A program made the position numbers and the translations under genes. Below the pieces are notes generated by a model, which was given only the letters and a program-made list of their open reading frames with translations, was not told where the DNA came from and searched no databases. Shown here one piece after another: positions 8,751 through 15,448 of a stretch of 19,424 bases of DNA. Source of the stretch: GCA-2716065 sp036123135 (GTDB taxonomy: Bacteria; Bacteroidota; Bacteroidia; Flavobacteriales_D; Parvicellaceae); the NCBI GenBank assembly GCA_036123135.1, contig JAZADZ010000094.1:1-19424 (forward strand), read 5' to 3'. Position 1 is the first letter of the stretch, and each line of letters opens with the position of its first letter.

Positions 8751-10201
8751 TAAAAAATTGGAAATTCTATGAAAAAGGTAGTACCAATTTCAGCAGATGA
8801 TTCAAAGTATACGTTGCCATTGTGCGCGTCAACTATTTGTTTTACCATTGCTAGTCCCAGACCCGTTCCGGTAGTTTTCGTTGTGAAATTGGGCTCGAAT
8901 ATTTTCTTTTTTACAGCATCCTGTATTCCACATCCATTGTCAAAAATGGAAACTTTAAAAAAACCACCTTTTTTGCTTAACGAAATGTTCACTTTTCCAT
9001 TCCCTGTGTCGTCTATCGCTTGGATTGCATTGTTTATAATATTATTAAAAACTCTTACGATTTGGTCCAAGTCTCCTCTAATGAAAGCGCTCTCAATACC
9101 ATTATTTTTAAACTCAAAAGAGGTGTTTTCTTTAGATTTAAAAAAGTCGATGGTCGAAATTAATACTTCTTTGAGGTTGATTTTTTTTAGCTCTTGCTTA
9201 GGCATTTTAGCAAATCTTGAAAATTCATTGGCAATACTAGAAAGCGTATCAATTTGTTGTATAATTTTTTTAGAAAACTGTTGTAATTGCTTTTCAAAAT
9301 TAGCATCAGAGGGCTTTAATGATCGTTCTAAATGCTGAACGCTAAGCTTCATTGGTGTCAATGGATTTTTTATTTCATGTGCCACTTGTTTTGCCATCTC
9401 TCGCCATGCACTTTCTCTCTCACTTTTCGCTAATTTTAAAGCACTTTCTTCTAGCAACGCAATCATATTATTGTATTCTTTCACTAAAGCTCCAATTTCA
9501 TCTTTACCCTCCCAACTTATTTTTTCGTTTGCTTTGTTAATTCGGACATTTTTGAGCTTTTCTCCAACCACCCTTAAAGACTTTGTAATATAATTGGACA
9601 AGAAATAAGCCATTAAACTAGCTCCAACCAAAAGAAAAAGATAGATTTCTAACAATGTTGTTAAAAATGAATTCAATTCATTTTTAACTGGAGATAATTG
9701 TGTGTCATATGGAATATTAATTATTACTAAATTTTCTCCAAAATTATTTTTCAGGAAAGCAAAAGTACTAATGCTTGAATTATTTAAATTTTGAACCTGA
9801 CGCTTTTTTGTGGCGTTTAATTTTTTTAGCACAGAGGAATCCATTTTTAACGTATAATAATTGGGGTCAGAATAATCGTATTTACTAGACATTAATATGT
9901 TTCCATTTAAACTAAATACGTTTATTTCAATTTTATTGACATCAGAGAGCTCCCTAATTTTATCGTCAAATTCCTTTAAAACAAAGTCCATTTTTTCTAG
10001 CTGATCTAGGTCTTTGAAAAAATATTCTAAGGACATTACAATAGTTTTTTCTTTTCTAAGTAGTCTTTTTGAGTGGTAACTTTTATTTTGATTGTTAAAA
10101 AAAATAATTGTTGTTGTTCCGATAACTAGTAAAGACACCAGAATAAGTGCTAACATGGATATGTAAATCCTTCGTCGAAGATTGAAGTGAATAAAATTCA
10201 T
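8750..10201 (-). CDS. Membrane sensor histidine kinase (NtrY-like, HAMP-HisKA-HATPase)
   Basis: This is a two-component sensor kinase in the cytoplasmic membrane. Transmembrane helix 1 lies at about 13-35. An extracytoplasmic sensing region without a domain I recognise spans about 36-178. Transmembrane helix 2 is at about 180-202. A HAMP linker follows, then the phosphoacceptor H-box AHEIKNPLTPMKLS with His275. The ATPase domain has an N-box (NNIINNAIQAID, from 386), G1 (DNGCGI, from 421), an F-box (FEPNFTTKTT) and G2 (GTGLGLAM, from 445). All catalytic motifs look intact. The NPLTPMKLS wording resembles NtrY-type kinases. No response regulator lies next to it, so its partner is elsewhere or it is an orphan. 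The start is only 19 bases after the atp terminator stem. It overlaps recO by one base, so the kinase, recO and receptor are probably cotranscribed. Confidence 0.93.
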   Translation of the reverse strand: MNFIHFNLRRRIYISMLALILVSLLVIGTTTIIFFNNQNKSYHSKRLLRKEKTIVMSLEYFFKDLDQLEKMDFVLKEFDDKIRELSDVNKIEINVFSLNGNILMSSKYDYSDPNYYTLKMDSSVLKKLNATKKRQVQNLNNSSISTFAFLKNNFGENLVIINIPYDTQLSPVKNELNSFLTTLLEIYLFLLVGASLMAYFLSNYITKSLRVVGEKLKNVRINKANEKISWEGKDEIGALVKEYNNMIALLEESALKLAKSERESAWREMAKQVAHEIKNPLTPMKLSVQHLERSLKPSDANFEKQLQQFSKKIIQQIDTLSSIANEFSRFAKMPKQELKKINLKEVLISTIDFFKSKENTSFEFKNNGIESAFIRGDLDQIVRVFNNIINNAIQAIDDTGNGKVNISLSKKGGFFKVSIFDNGCGIQDAVKKKIFEPNFTTKTTGTGLGLAMVKQIVDAHNGNVYFESSAEIGTTFFIEFPIF

Positions 10202-10220
10202 CTTAAAGTAAAAATAAAAA

Positions 10221-10246
10221 ATCCCATTAGTATCTACTAATGGGAT
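10221..10246 (-). terminator. Intrinsic terminator of the atp operon
   Basis: This is a perfect 10-bp stem, ATCCCATTAG pairing with CTAATGGGAT, around a 6-base loop (10231-10236). On the minus strand it is followed directly by a T-rich tract (10220 down to about 10209). There is no T tract on the other side, so it acts only leftward. It lies 23 bases after the atpG stop and 19 bases before the kinase ATG. The geometry is that of a textbook factor-independent terminator. Confidence 0.88.
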
Positions 10247-10269
10247 AATAGTAAAGCAATTATTTGAGC

Positions 10270-11145
10270 TTATCCATTTAAGGCTTCAGCTCCACCAACA
10301 ATCTCCAATATTTCATTGGTTATGGCTGCCTGCCTTGCTTTGTTATAGGTTAGCTTGAGGTCTTTGATAAGTTCTGAAGCATTGTCAGTTGCCTTGTGCA
10401 TGGCAGTCATTCTTGCTCCGTGCTCCGAAGCCAAAGAATCAAGCATGGCTTTATAAAAAGATACTTTTAGTGAATTTGGAATTAAATCAGTTATTATTTC
10501 TTCCTGAGTGGGTTCGAAAATGTAATCGGTATTTACAATTGTTTTTTCCTCGTCCTCAGTTTTGACAATAGGTAATAATTGTTCAGATTTAAGCAACTGA
10601 ACAGCAGCGTTTTTAAACGAATTATAAACAATAATAATCTTATCGTAAGTACCATCACTGTATTTTTGCATTAAAAGTTCAGTTAATGGAACAATAGTAT
10701 CAAAAGATAGATTATCCCAAAGTCCAGAATGATCTCCTGGAAATTCCTCACCCGCTATGTATGATTGTTTTTTGAAAATATCATTGGCCTTTTTACCAAC
10801 TGGCAACACAGTTACATTGTTTTCACCAATTTCACCAACTAATTTTTTAACGCTCTTTATAACATTGTTGTTGAACCCTCCACATAAACCTCTGTTGGAA
10901 GTTAAGGCAACAATTAGTATGTTATTCTCCTCTCTGACCTTAATAAAAGGATTGTCTGCTGTATCAACTGAGTTCGAAACATTTGCCAGTATGTCTTGCA
11001 TTTTTTCAGCGTATGGACGCATTTGAAGCACTGCATTTTGAGCTCTTTTCAATTTTGCTGCAGAAACCATCTTCATTGCTGAGGTTATCTGCATGGTTGA
11101 GTTTACTGAAGAAATTCTGGTTCTTATTTCTTTTAAATTGGCCAT
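10270..11145 (-). CDS. atpG: F1F0 ATP synthase gamma subunit
   Basis: This is the central rotor shaft of F1, turning inside the alpha3-beta3 ring and coupling the c-ring to catalysis. The N-terminal helix MANLKEIRTRISSVNSTMQI followed by SAMKMVSAAKL, and the C-terminal helix ending in TYNKARQAAITNEILEIVGG, are the conserved paired coiled-coil ends of gamma. The central Rossmann-like part includes TSNRGLCGGFN. The length of 291 residues is normal. It begins 23 bases after atpA and is the last gene of the operon, followed by the terminator at 10221-10246. In many bacteria atpD and atpC would come next; here they do not. Confidence 0.97.
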   Translation of the reverse strand: MANLKEIRTRISSVNSTMQITSAMKMVSAAKLKRAQNAVLQMRPYAEKMQDILANVSNSVDTADNPFIKVREENNILIVALTSNRGLCGGFNNNVIKSVKKLVGEIGENNVTVLPVGKKANDIFKKQSYIAGEEFPGDHSGLWDNLSFDTIVPLTELLMQKYSDGTYDKIIIVYNSFKNAAVQLLKSEQLLPIVKTEDEEKTIVNTDYIFEPTQEEIITDLIPNSLKVSFYKAMLDSLASEHGARMTAMHKATDNASELIKDLKLTYNKARQAAITNEILEIVGGAEALNG

Positions 11146-11168
11146 TTTTTGCTTTTAAATCAAATCAA

Positions 11169-12749
11169 TTAGCTCGTGTATTTGCTGCTTAAATCTTCAA
11201 CTACAGATTTAAGAACAGTAGTTACTTCGGCAGTAAGCTTTCCAGCTTTCAGCACATCCAATTCGGCTCTATGGTTGTTTCTTAAAAAGCTTAAAAATTC
11301 TGTTTCAAAATCTTGAATTTTGCTTACTGGAACATTCGATAAAATACCAGTTGAACCACAATAAATAATTGCAACTTGTTCTTCAACAGGAAGAGGTGAT
11401 CCTTCGTTTTGTTTCAATATTTCAACATTTCTTTCACCTTTCCCTAAAACAGCCATAGTAGCAGCATCAAGATCTGATCCAAATTTTGCGAAAGCTTCGA
11501 GTTCTCTGTATTGAGCCTGATCCAATTTCAATGTTCCAGAAACTTTTTTCATAGACTTTATCTGAGCAGATCCACCTACTCGAGAAACAGAAATACCAAC
11601 GTTAATTGCAGGTCGAACACCAGAGTTGAATAAGTTTGCTTCAAGGAAGATTTGACCGTCAGTTATTGAAATAACATTTGTAGGGATGTATGCAGATACA
11701 TCACCAGCTTGAGTCTCAATAATCGGAAGGGCAGTAAGGGAACCGCCACCCTTAACTTTTCCTTTAAGGGATTCTGGTAAATCGTTCATTTGAGATGCAA
11801 TGGCGTCTGATGCGTTAATTTTAGCAGCTCTTTCTAATAATCTTGAGTGAAGGTAAAAAACATCACCAGGGTAAGCTTCTCTTCCTGGAGGTCTTCTAAG
11901 TAATAAGGAAACTTCTCTGTAAGCAACCGCCTGTTTAGATAAATCATCAAAAATGATGAGTGCAGGTCTTCCTGTATCTCTAAAATATTCTCCAATTGCA
12001 GCTCCAGTAAAAGGAGCATAGAATTGCATTGGTGCAGGGTCTGAAGCATTTGCTGCAACAACAACAGTGTAATCCATTGCACCCGCTTCTTCCAATTTAT
12101 TCACAATACCTGCAATTGTTGATCCTTTCTGTCCAACAGCAACGTATATACAAAACACAGGTTCACCTCTGTCATAAAACTCTTTTTGATTGATAATTGT
12201 ATCAATACATACGGTGGTTTTTCCAGTTTGTCTGTCTCCAATTACCAGCTCTCTTTGTCCTCTTCCAATTGGAATCATCGAGTCAATGGCTTTAACACCA
12301 GTTTGCAAAGGCTCGTTAACGGGCTGCCTGTAAATAACACCAGGAGCTTTTCGTTCAATAGGCATTTCAAACAACTCTCCTTCAATGGGGCCTTTTCCGT
12401 CAATGGGCTCACCTAAGGTATCCACCACTCTCCCCAACATTTTCTCCCCAACATTTACAGCTGCAATTTGTTTGGTTCTTTTGACGTTATCTCCCTCTTT
12501 GATTTCGTTTGAGGACCCTAGAAGAACTGCTCCAACGTTATCTTCCTCTAGGTTTAATGCGATTCCTTTAAGACCATTGTCAAATTCAATAAGTTCTCCA
12601 TATTGAACTCCACCAAGACCATAAATTCTTGCAATACCATCTCCAACCTGAAGTACGGTCCCTACTTCTTCTAATTCAGATCCAGATTTAAATCCTGAGA
12701 GTTGCTCTCTTAATATTGCTGATACTTCAGCGGGTTTAATTTCTGCCAT
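11169..12749 (-). CDS. atpA: F1F0 ATP synthase alpha subunit
   Basis: This is the non-catalytic nucleotide-binding subunit of the F1 hexamer. The Walker A motif GDRQTGKT is at residues 171-178. The Walker B region is LIIFDDLSKQA, followed by the strongly conserved LLLRRPPGREAYPGD segment. The family signature with the arginine that reaches into the catalytic site is in VGISVSRVGGSAQ. The N-terminal beta-barrel (about 25-95) and C-terminal helical domain are complete, and 526 residues is typical. The starting ATG is 16 bases after the atpH stop. The matching catalytic beta subunit is not encoded in this window. Confidence 0.98.
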   Translation of the reverse strand: MAEIKPAEVSAILREQLSGFKSGSELEEVGTVLQVGDGIARIYGLGGVQYGELIEFDNGLKGIALNLEEDNVGAVLLGSSNEIKEGDNVKRTKQIAAVNVGEKMLGRVVDTLGEPIDGKGPIEGELFEMPIERKAPGVIYRQPVNEPLQTGVKAIDSMIPIGRGQRELVIGDRQTGKTTVCIDTIINQKEFYDRGEPVFCIYVAVGQKGSTIAGIVNKLEEAGAMDYTVVVAANASDPAPMQFYAPFTGAAIGEYFRDTGRPALIIFDDLSKQAVAYREVSLLLRRPPGREAYPGDVFYLHSRLLERAAKINASDAIASQMNDLPESLKGKVKGGGSLTALPIIETQAGDVSAYIPTNVISITDGQIFLEANLFNSGVRPAINVGISVSRVGGSAQIKSMKKVSGTLKLDQAQYRELEAFAKFGSDLDAATMAVLGKGERNVEILKQNEGSPLPVEEQVAIIYCGSTGILSNVPVSKIQDFETEFLSFLRNNHRAELDVLKAGKLTAEVTTVLKSVVEDLSSKYTS

Positions 12750-12765
12750 TTTTTTTATTTTAATT

Positions 12766-13323
12766 CTAAAATTCTGCTATATATGGGTTCTCATTGAACG
12801 CTTTTTTAAGCTCTCTTATTTCTTTACTAATTGAGGTGTCAATTTGTCGATCTCCGACGCGTAAAATAAACCCTCCAATTATTTCAGGGTTTACTTTTTC
12901 AATTATTTCAAAACTGTCTCCCTTTTCTTTTGCATAAAGAGATACGATGCTATCTATTTTATTTTTATCCAGTTTTATTGCAGTAGTTATTTCAGCTGTA
13001 ATTACGTTATTTAACAACTTGTATTGTTCGATAAATGACTTGGCTATTGCTTGGATAAGAGCTTCTCTTTTTTTCGAAGAAATTAAGTTTAAAAAAAGTA
13101 AAGATAGTTCATGTAAATACTCTTTAAATAATGTTGTTAAAATTGCCTGTTTTTTATCAGTATTAACAACAGGACTTTGAAGTAAAAGTTGAAGGTCTTT
13201 GTTTTCTGCAACTGTTTTTTCAATTAAAGACATGTCATTAAAAACAGCCTTAAGAACATTTTTTTCTTTTGCCAATCCGATTAGAGATTTAGCATATCTT
13301 TTTGCAGCTAAAGCGTCTTTCAT
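12766..13323 (-). CDS. atpH: F1F0 ATP synthase delta subunit
   Basis: This is the peripheral-stalk subunit on top of F1 that ties the b dimer to the alpha subunits (the OSCP equivalent). The N-terminal helical domain starts AAKRYAKSLIGLAKE, the usual delta opening. The C-terminal part has VNPEIIGGFILRVGDRQID, the conserved delta signature, and ends with helices near the C-terminus. Its 185 residues match the family. The start ATG overlaps the atpF stop by one base (TAATG), so translation is probably coupled to the b subunit it binds. Confidence 0.95.
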   Translation of the reverse strand: MKDALAAKRYAKSLIGLAKEKNVLKAVFNDMSLIEKTVAENKDLQLLLQSPVVNTDKKQAILTTLFKEYLHELSLLFLNLISSKKREALIQAIAKSFIEQYKLLNNVITAEITTAIKLDKNKIDSIVSLYAKEKGDSFEIIEKVNPEIIGGFILRVGDRQIDTSISKEIRELKKAFNENPYIAEF

Positions 13324-13826
13324 TAATTTAAATTTACATCTTTAACAAGGGCATCAACTAGTGCCTTTTGCTTGTCGTTTGAAGAAAGCTGGTCTTTAAC
13401 TATTTTTTCGGCAATTTCTAAAGATAAAATGGCGACTTGATTTTTTAGCTCTGTAATCGCGGCCATTTTTTCATTCTTTATAACTTCTCTCGCATCACTC
13501 AAAATTTTATCAGTTTCTTGCTTAGCCTTAGCTTTAGCATCTGAAATAATTTTATTTTTTGTATCTCTAGCTTCTTTTAGTAAAGCATCTCTCTCTGCAA
13601 GAGATTCTTTTTTTATTTTATCTCTTTCGATATTTAGCTGCTCAATTGAGGCTTTTGCCTCATCGGCAGCATTTATTGCTTTTTCTATGCTATCAGACCT
13701 TTTTTCTACTGCATCTAATATTGGTTTCCAAGCAAACTTTTTTAAAATAAATACCAGCAATAGAAAGACAACGGAAGTCCAAAATATTAAACCTATGCCT
13801 GGTGTTACTAAATCTAATGGATTCAT
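13323..13826 (-). CDS. atpF: F1F0 ATP synthase b subunit
   Basis: This is the peripheral-stalk subunit of Fo, a dimer that holds F1 against rotation. There is one N-terminal transmembrane helix (about residues 6-27, PGIGLIFWTSVVFLLLVFIL), the conserved KKFAWKPILDAVEKR just after it, then a long charged coiled coil to the C-terminus. I place the start at the ATG 13826-13824, giving MNPLDLVTPG and 167 residues, the usual length. An in-frame ATG at 13868 would add 14 residues, but that extension lies inside the stem-loop at 13845-13873 and does not look like b-subunit sequence. It overlaps atpH by one base. Confidence 0.94.
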   Translation of the reverse strand: MNPLDLVTPGIGLIFWTSVVFLLLVFILKKFAWKPILDAVEKRSDSIEKAINAADEAKASIEQLNIERDKIKKESLAERDALLKEARDTKNKIISDAKAKAKQETDKILSDAREVIKNEKMAAITELKNQVAILSLEIAEKIVKDQLSSNDKQKALVDALVKDVNLN

Positions 13827-13844
13827 ATTGTTTTTTTTAAAGAA

Positions 13845-13873
13845 TTTGCTTGCAACCAACCGTTGCAAGCAAA
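13845..13873 (-). promoter_or_regulatory. Perfect 12-bp stem-loop in the atpE-atpF spacer
   Basis: The arms TTTGCTTGCAAC (13845-13856) and GTTGCAAGCAAA (13862-13873) are exact reverse complements around a 5-base loop. In the leftward mRNA the hairpin begins 20 bases after the atpE stop and ends 18 bases before the atpF ATG. It is followed by TTCTTTAAAAAAAACAAT, not a clean T tract. It therefore looks more like an mRNA-stabilising, processing or partial-attenuation element than a full terminator. The structure is seen directly; the role is inferred. Confidence 0.75.
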
Positions 13874-13893
13874 CTCGGTTAATTTACTTAGTG

Positions 13894-14100
13894 TTACCCT
13901 TGTAAAAGAGCTACAACAACACCAAATAGTGCAACCCCCTCAACGAGTGCTGCCGCAATAATCATGTTTGTTTGAATCATTCCAGAATGTTCTGGTTGTC
14001 TTGCCATTGATTCCAATGCAGAACCACCAATTCTTCCGATTCCGATTCCTGCTCCAATTGCTGCTAAACCTGCTCCAATTGCTGCTATTCCTGTTACCAT
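13894..14100 (-). CDS. atpE: F1F0 ATP synthase c subunit (rotor ring)
   Basis: This is the 68-residue hairpin of two transmembrane helices that assembles into the c-ring and carries ions across the membrane. Helix 1 is glycine-rich (AIGAGLAAIGAGIGIGRIGG). The polar loop is ARQPE (33-37). Helix 2 contains the ion-binding carboxylate Glu54 in ALVEGVALFG. The residues that mark sodium-type rings are missing: there is no Ser or Thr directly after the Glu, and by alignment with sodium-type rings a hydrophobic residue replaces the helix-1 glutamine. The ring should therefore carry protons. It lies between atpB (35-base gap) and atpF, with the stem-loop at 13845-13873 just downstream. Confidence 0.97.
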   Translation of the reverse strand: MVTGIAAIGAGLAAIGAGIGIGRIGGSALESMARQPEHSGMIQTNMIIAAALVEGVALFGVVVALLQG

Positions 14101-14135
14101 TTTAGTTGTGTTTTAGGTTAAACATATATAATTAG

Positions 14136-15224
14136 TTAGTGGTCTTCCACTATAGCTAATCCGATAAATAATGAGGTTAATAATGTAAAGATGTAGGCTT
14201 GAAGAAATGCAACAAGCAATTCAATAAGGTACATGAACAATACAAAAGCTACTGAAACCGGTGCCACCCCAAATGCACCAGCAGTGCCCAAGCCACTTTG
14301 AGCCATAAGAATCAAAGAAAGCAAGCTAAGTATTACAATATGACCCGCGGTCATATTTGCAAAAAGTCGTATCATCAAAGCCACAGGTTTGATAAAAATT
14401 CCAAGGATTTCAATTGGAAGGAGTATGACATAGAGAGGACCTTTAGCTGCCCATCCCATGCTGTTTCCAAGTGGGTTAAAAATATGGCTCCAATAATTTT
14501 TGTTTCCACTGAAGTTGGTAATGATCAATGTAAAAACAGATAGTACAAGTGTTAATGCAATATTTCCAGTTACGTTTGCTGCACCAGGAAGTAATCCAAG
14601 CAGATTATTAATTAGAATAAAGAAAAAAAGTGTTAATAAGTAAGGCAAGTATTTTTTGTAATTATGACCAATGTTAGGTTTGGCAACATCATCTTTTACA
14701 AATAAAACCAACGGTTCTATAAAAGCTTGTAATCCTCTTGGGACACCATTATTTTTTTGGTATGCTTTAGCTACCGATTGCAAAATAAAAAATAGAAGCA
14801 CAACTCCGATTAACATGGAGGCTACATTTTTAGTGATGGAAAAGTTTAGAATTTTTTTCCCAGAAGCCTCAGAAATGTGACCGTGTTCATCCATTGAATA
14901 TGTACGATCTCCTTTGGTAACTGTTTCATGACCGTGATGAAAGGCACTGGACATGAAAAAATCTAGGTTACCTTCAGTTAATAATATGATTGGAAGAGGG
15001 ATAGAAAAATGCCACTCATCATTAGAGCCAGGTTTAAGGGTGAAGAAATGCCAATCGTGGGCATCTGAAATGTGATGCATAACATCTGGAACGGGGTTGT
15101 ATAGCTCACTTTCTTCAGATGAGGGAGATTTATCATTTATTCCATCATTATTGCTGCTTGCTGAGATCCCAAGAATTAGAAGGGAGAAGAGAGATATGCC
15201 AATTACTTTAAATAGACGCTCCAT
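14136..15224 (-). CDS. atpB: F1F0 ATP synthase a subunit with long N-terminal extension
   Basis: This is the stator subunit of Fo that forms the two proton half-channels against the c-ring. The essential arginine is Arg286 in MIRLFANMTAGH. The final helices (LIELLVAFLQAYIFTLLTSL) carry the usual channel residues. Hydrophobic segments start near residue 130. Before them lies an unusual N-terminal part. Residues 1-22 look like a signal peptide. Then come about 105 residues rich in histidine (roughly ten between 49 and 120, for example FHHGHE and DEHGH). Long a subunits with such an extension are common in Bacteroidota, so the length of 362 is not an error. It is the first gene of the operon, with a -7 element 30 bases upstream. 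No atpI-like gene precedes it in the window. Confidence 0.95.
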   Translation of the reverse strand: MERLFKVIGISLFSLLILGISASSNNDGINDKSPSSEESELYNPVPDVMHHISDAHDWHFFTLKPGSNDEWHFSIPLPIILLTEGNLDFFMSSAFHHGHETVTKGDRTYSMDEHGHISEASGKKILNFSITKNVASMLIGVVLLFFILQSVAKAYQKNNGVPRGLQAFIEPLVLFVKDDVAKPNIGHNYKKYLPYLLTLFFFILINNLLGLLPGAANVTGNIALTLVLSVFTLIITNFSGNKNYWSHIFNPLGNSMGWAAKGPLYVILLPIEILGIFIKPVALMIRLFANMTAGHIVILSLLSLILMAQSGLGTAGAFGVAPVSVAFVLFMYLIELLVAFLQAYIFTLLTSLFIGLAIVEDH

Positions 15225-15253
15225 GTATTTAAGTTTGCCATTAATAATTTCGG

Positions 15254-15261
15254 CAAAAGTA
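15254..15261 (-). promoter_or_regulatory. Bacteroidota-type -7 promoter element for the atp operon
   Basis: On the minus strand the bases read TACTTTTG, an exact match to the TAnnTTTG -7 consensus of Bacteroidota primary-sigma promoters. It is 30 bases upstream of the atpB ATG, so transcription would start some 20-25 bases before the gene. A clear TTTG -33 box is not visible; the best position holds only an AT-rich ATTT. The rest of the 224-base divergent spacer (15225-15448) shows no other gene or strong hairpin. Confidence 0.6.
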
Positions 15262-15448
15262 GATAAATATTTTAGTTATGGAAATGTATATTAAAAGAAT
15301 TTGATGAGTTCAAGTTTATAAAAGGCATAAACGATATTCCTCCCTCATATATTTACATTATTATTACAATAAAAAAAAAGATATATTTTGATACATATTC
15401 TGCAATCGTTAAAATTAAATACATTTAGATAATCAATTAATTGGGTTA

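Noticed and set aside
8769..9338. Long rightward open frame inside the sensor kinase gene (189 codons)
   Set aside because: The leftward frame encodes a complete kinase with all catalytic motifs; the rightward protein resembles nothing and begins inside that gene.
13827..13868. Extended N-terminus for the b subunit from an upstream ATG
   Set aside because: The extra 14 residues fall in the stem-loop between atpE and atpF and are unlike b subunits; the downstream ATG gives the normal length and sequence.
13894..14100. Possible sodium-driven c-ring
   Set aside because: Glu54 is followed by Gly-Val rather than Ser or Thr, and the helix-1 glutamine is replaced by a hydrophobic residue, so the sodium-binding set is absent.
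15420..15427. TACATTTA as a -7 element for the penicillin-binding protein gene
   Set aside because: It differs from TAnnTTTG at the last base and has no TTG at a suitable -33 distance. The real promoter in this spacer could not be chosen with confidence.
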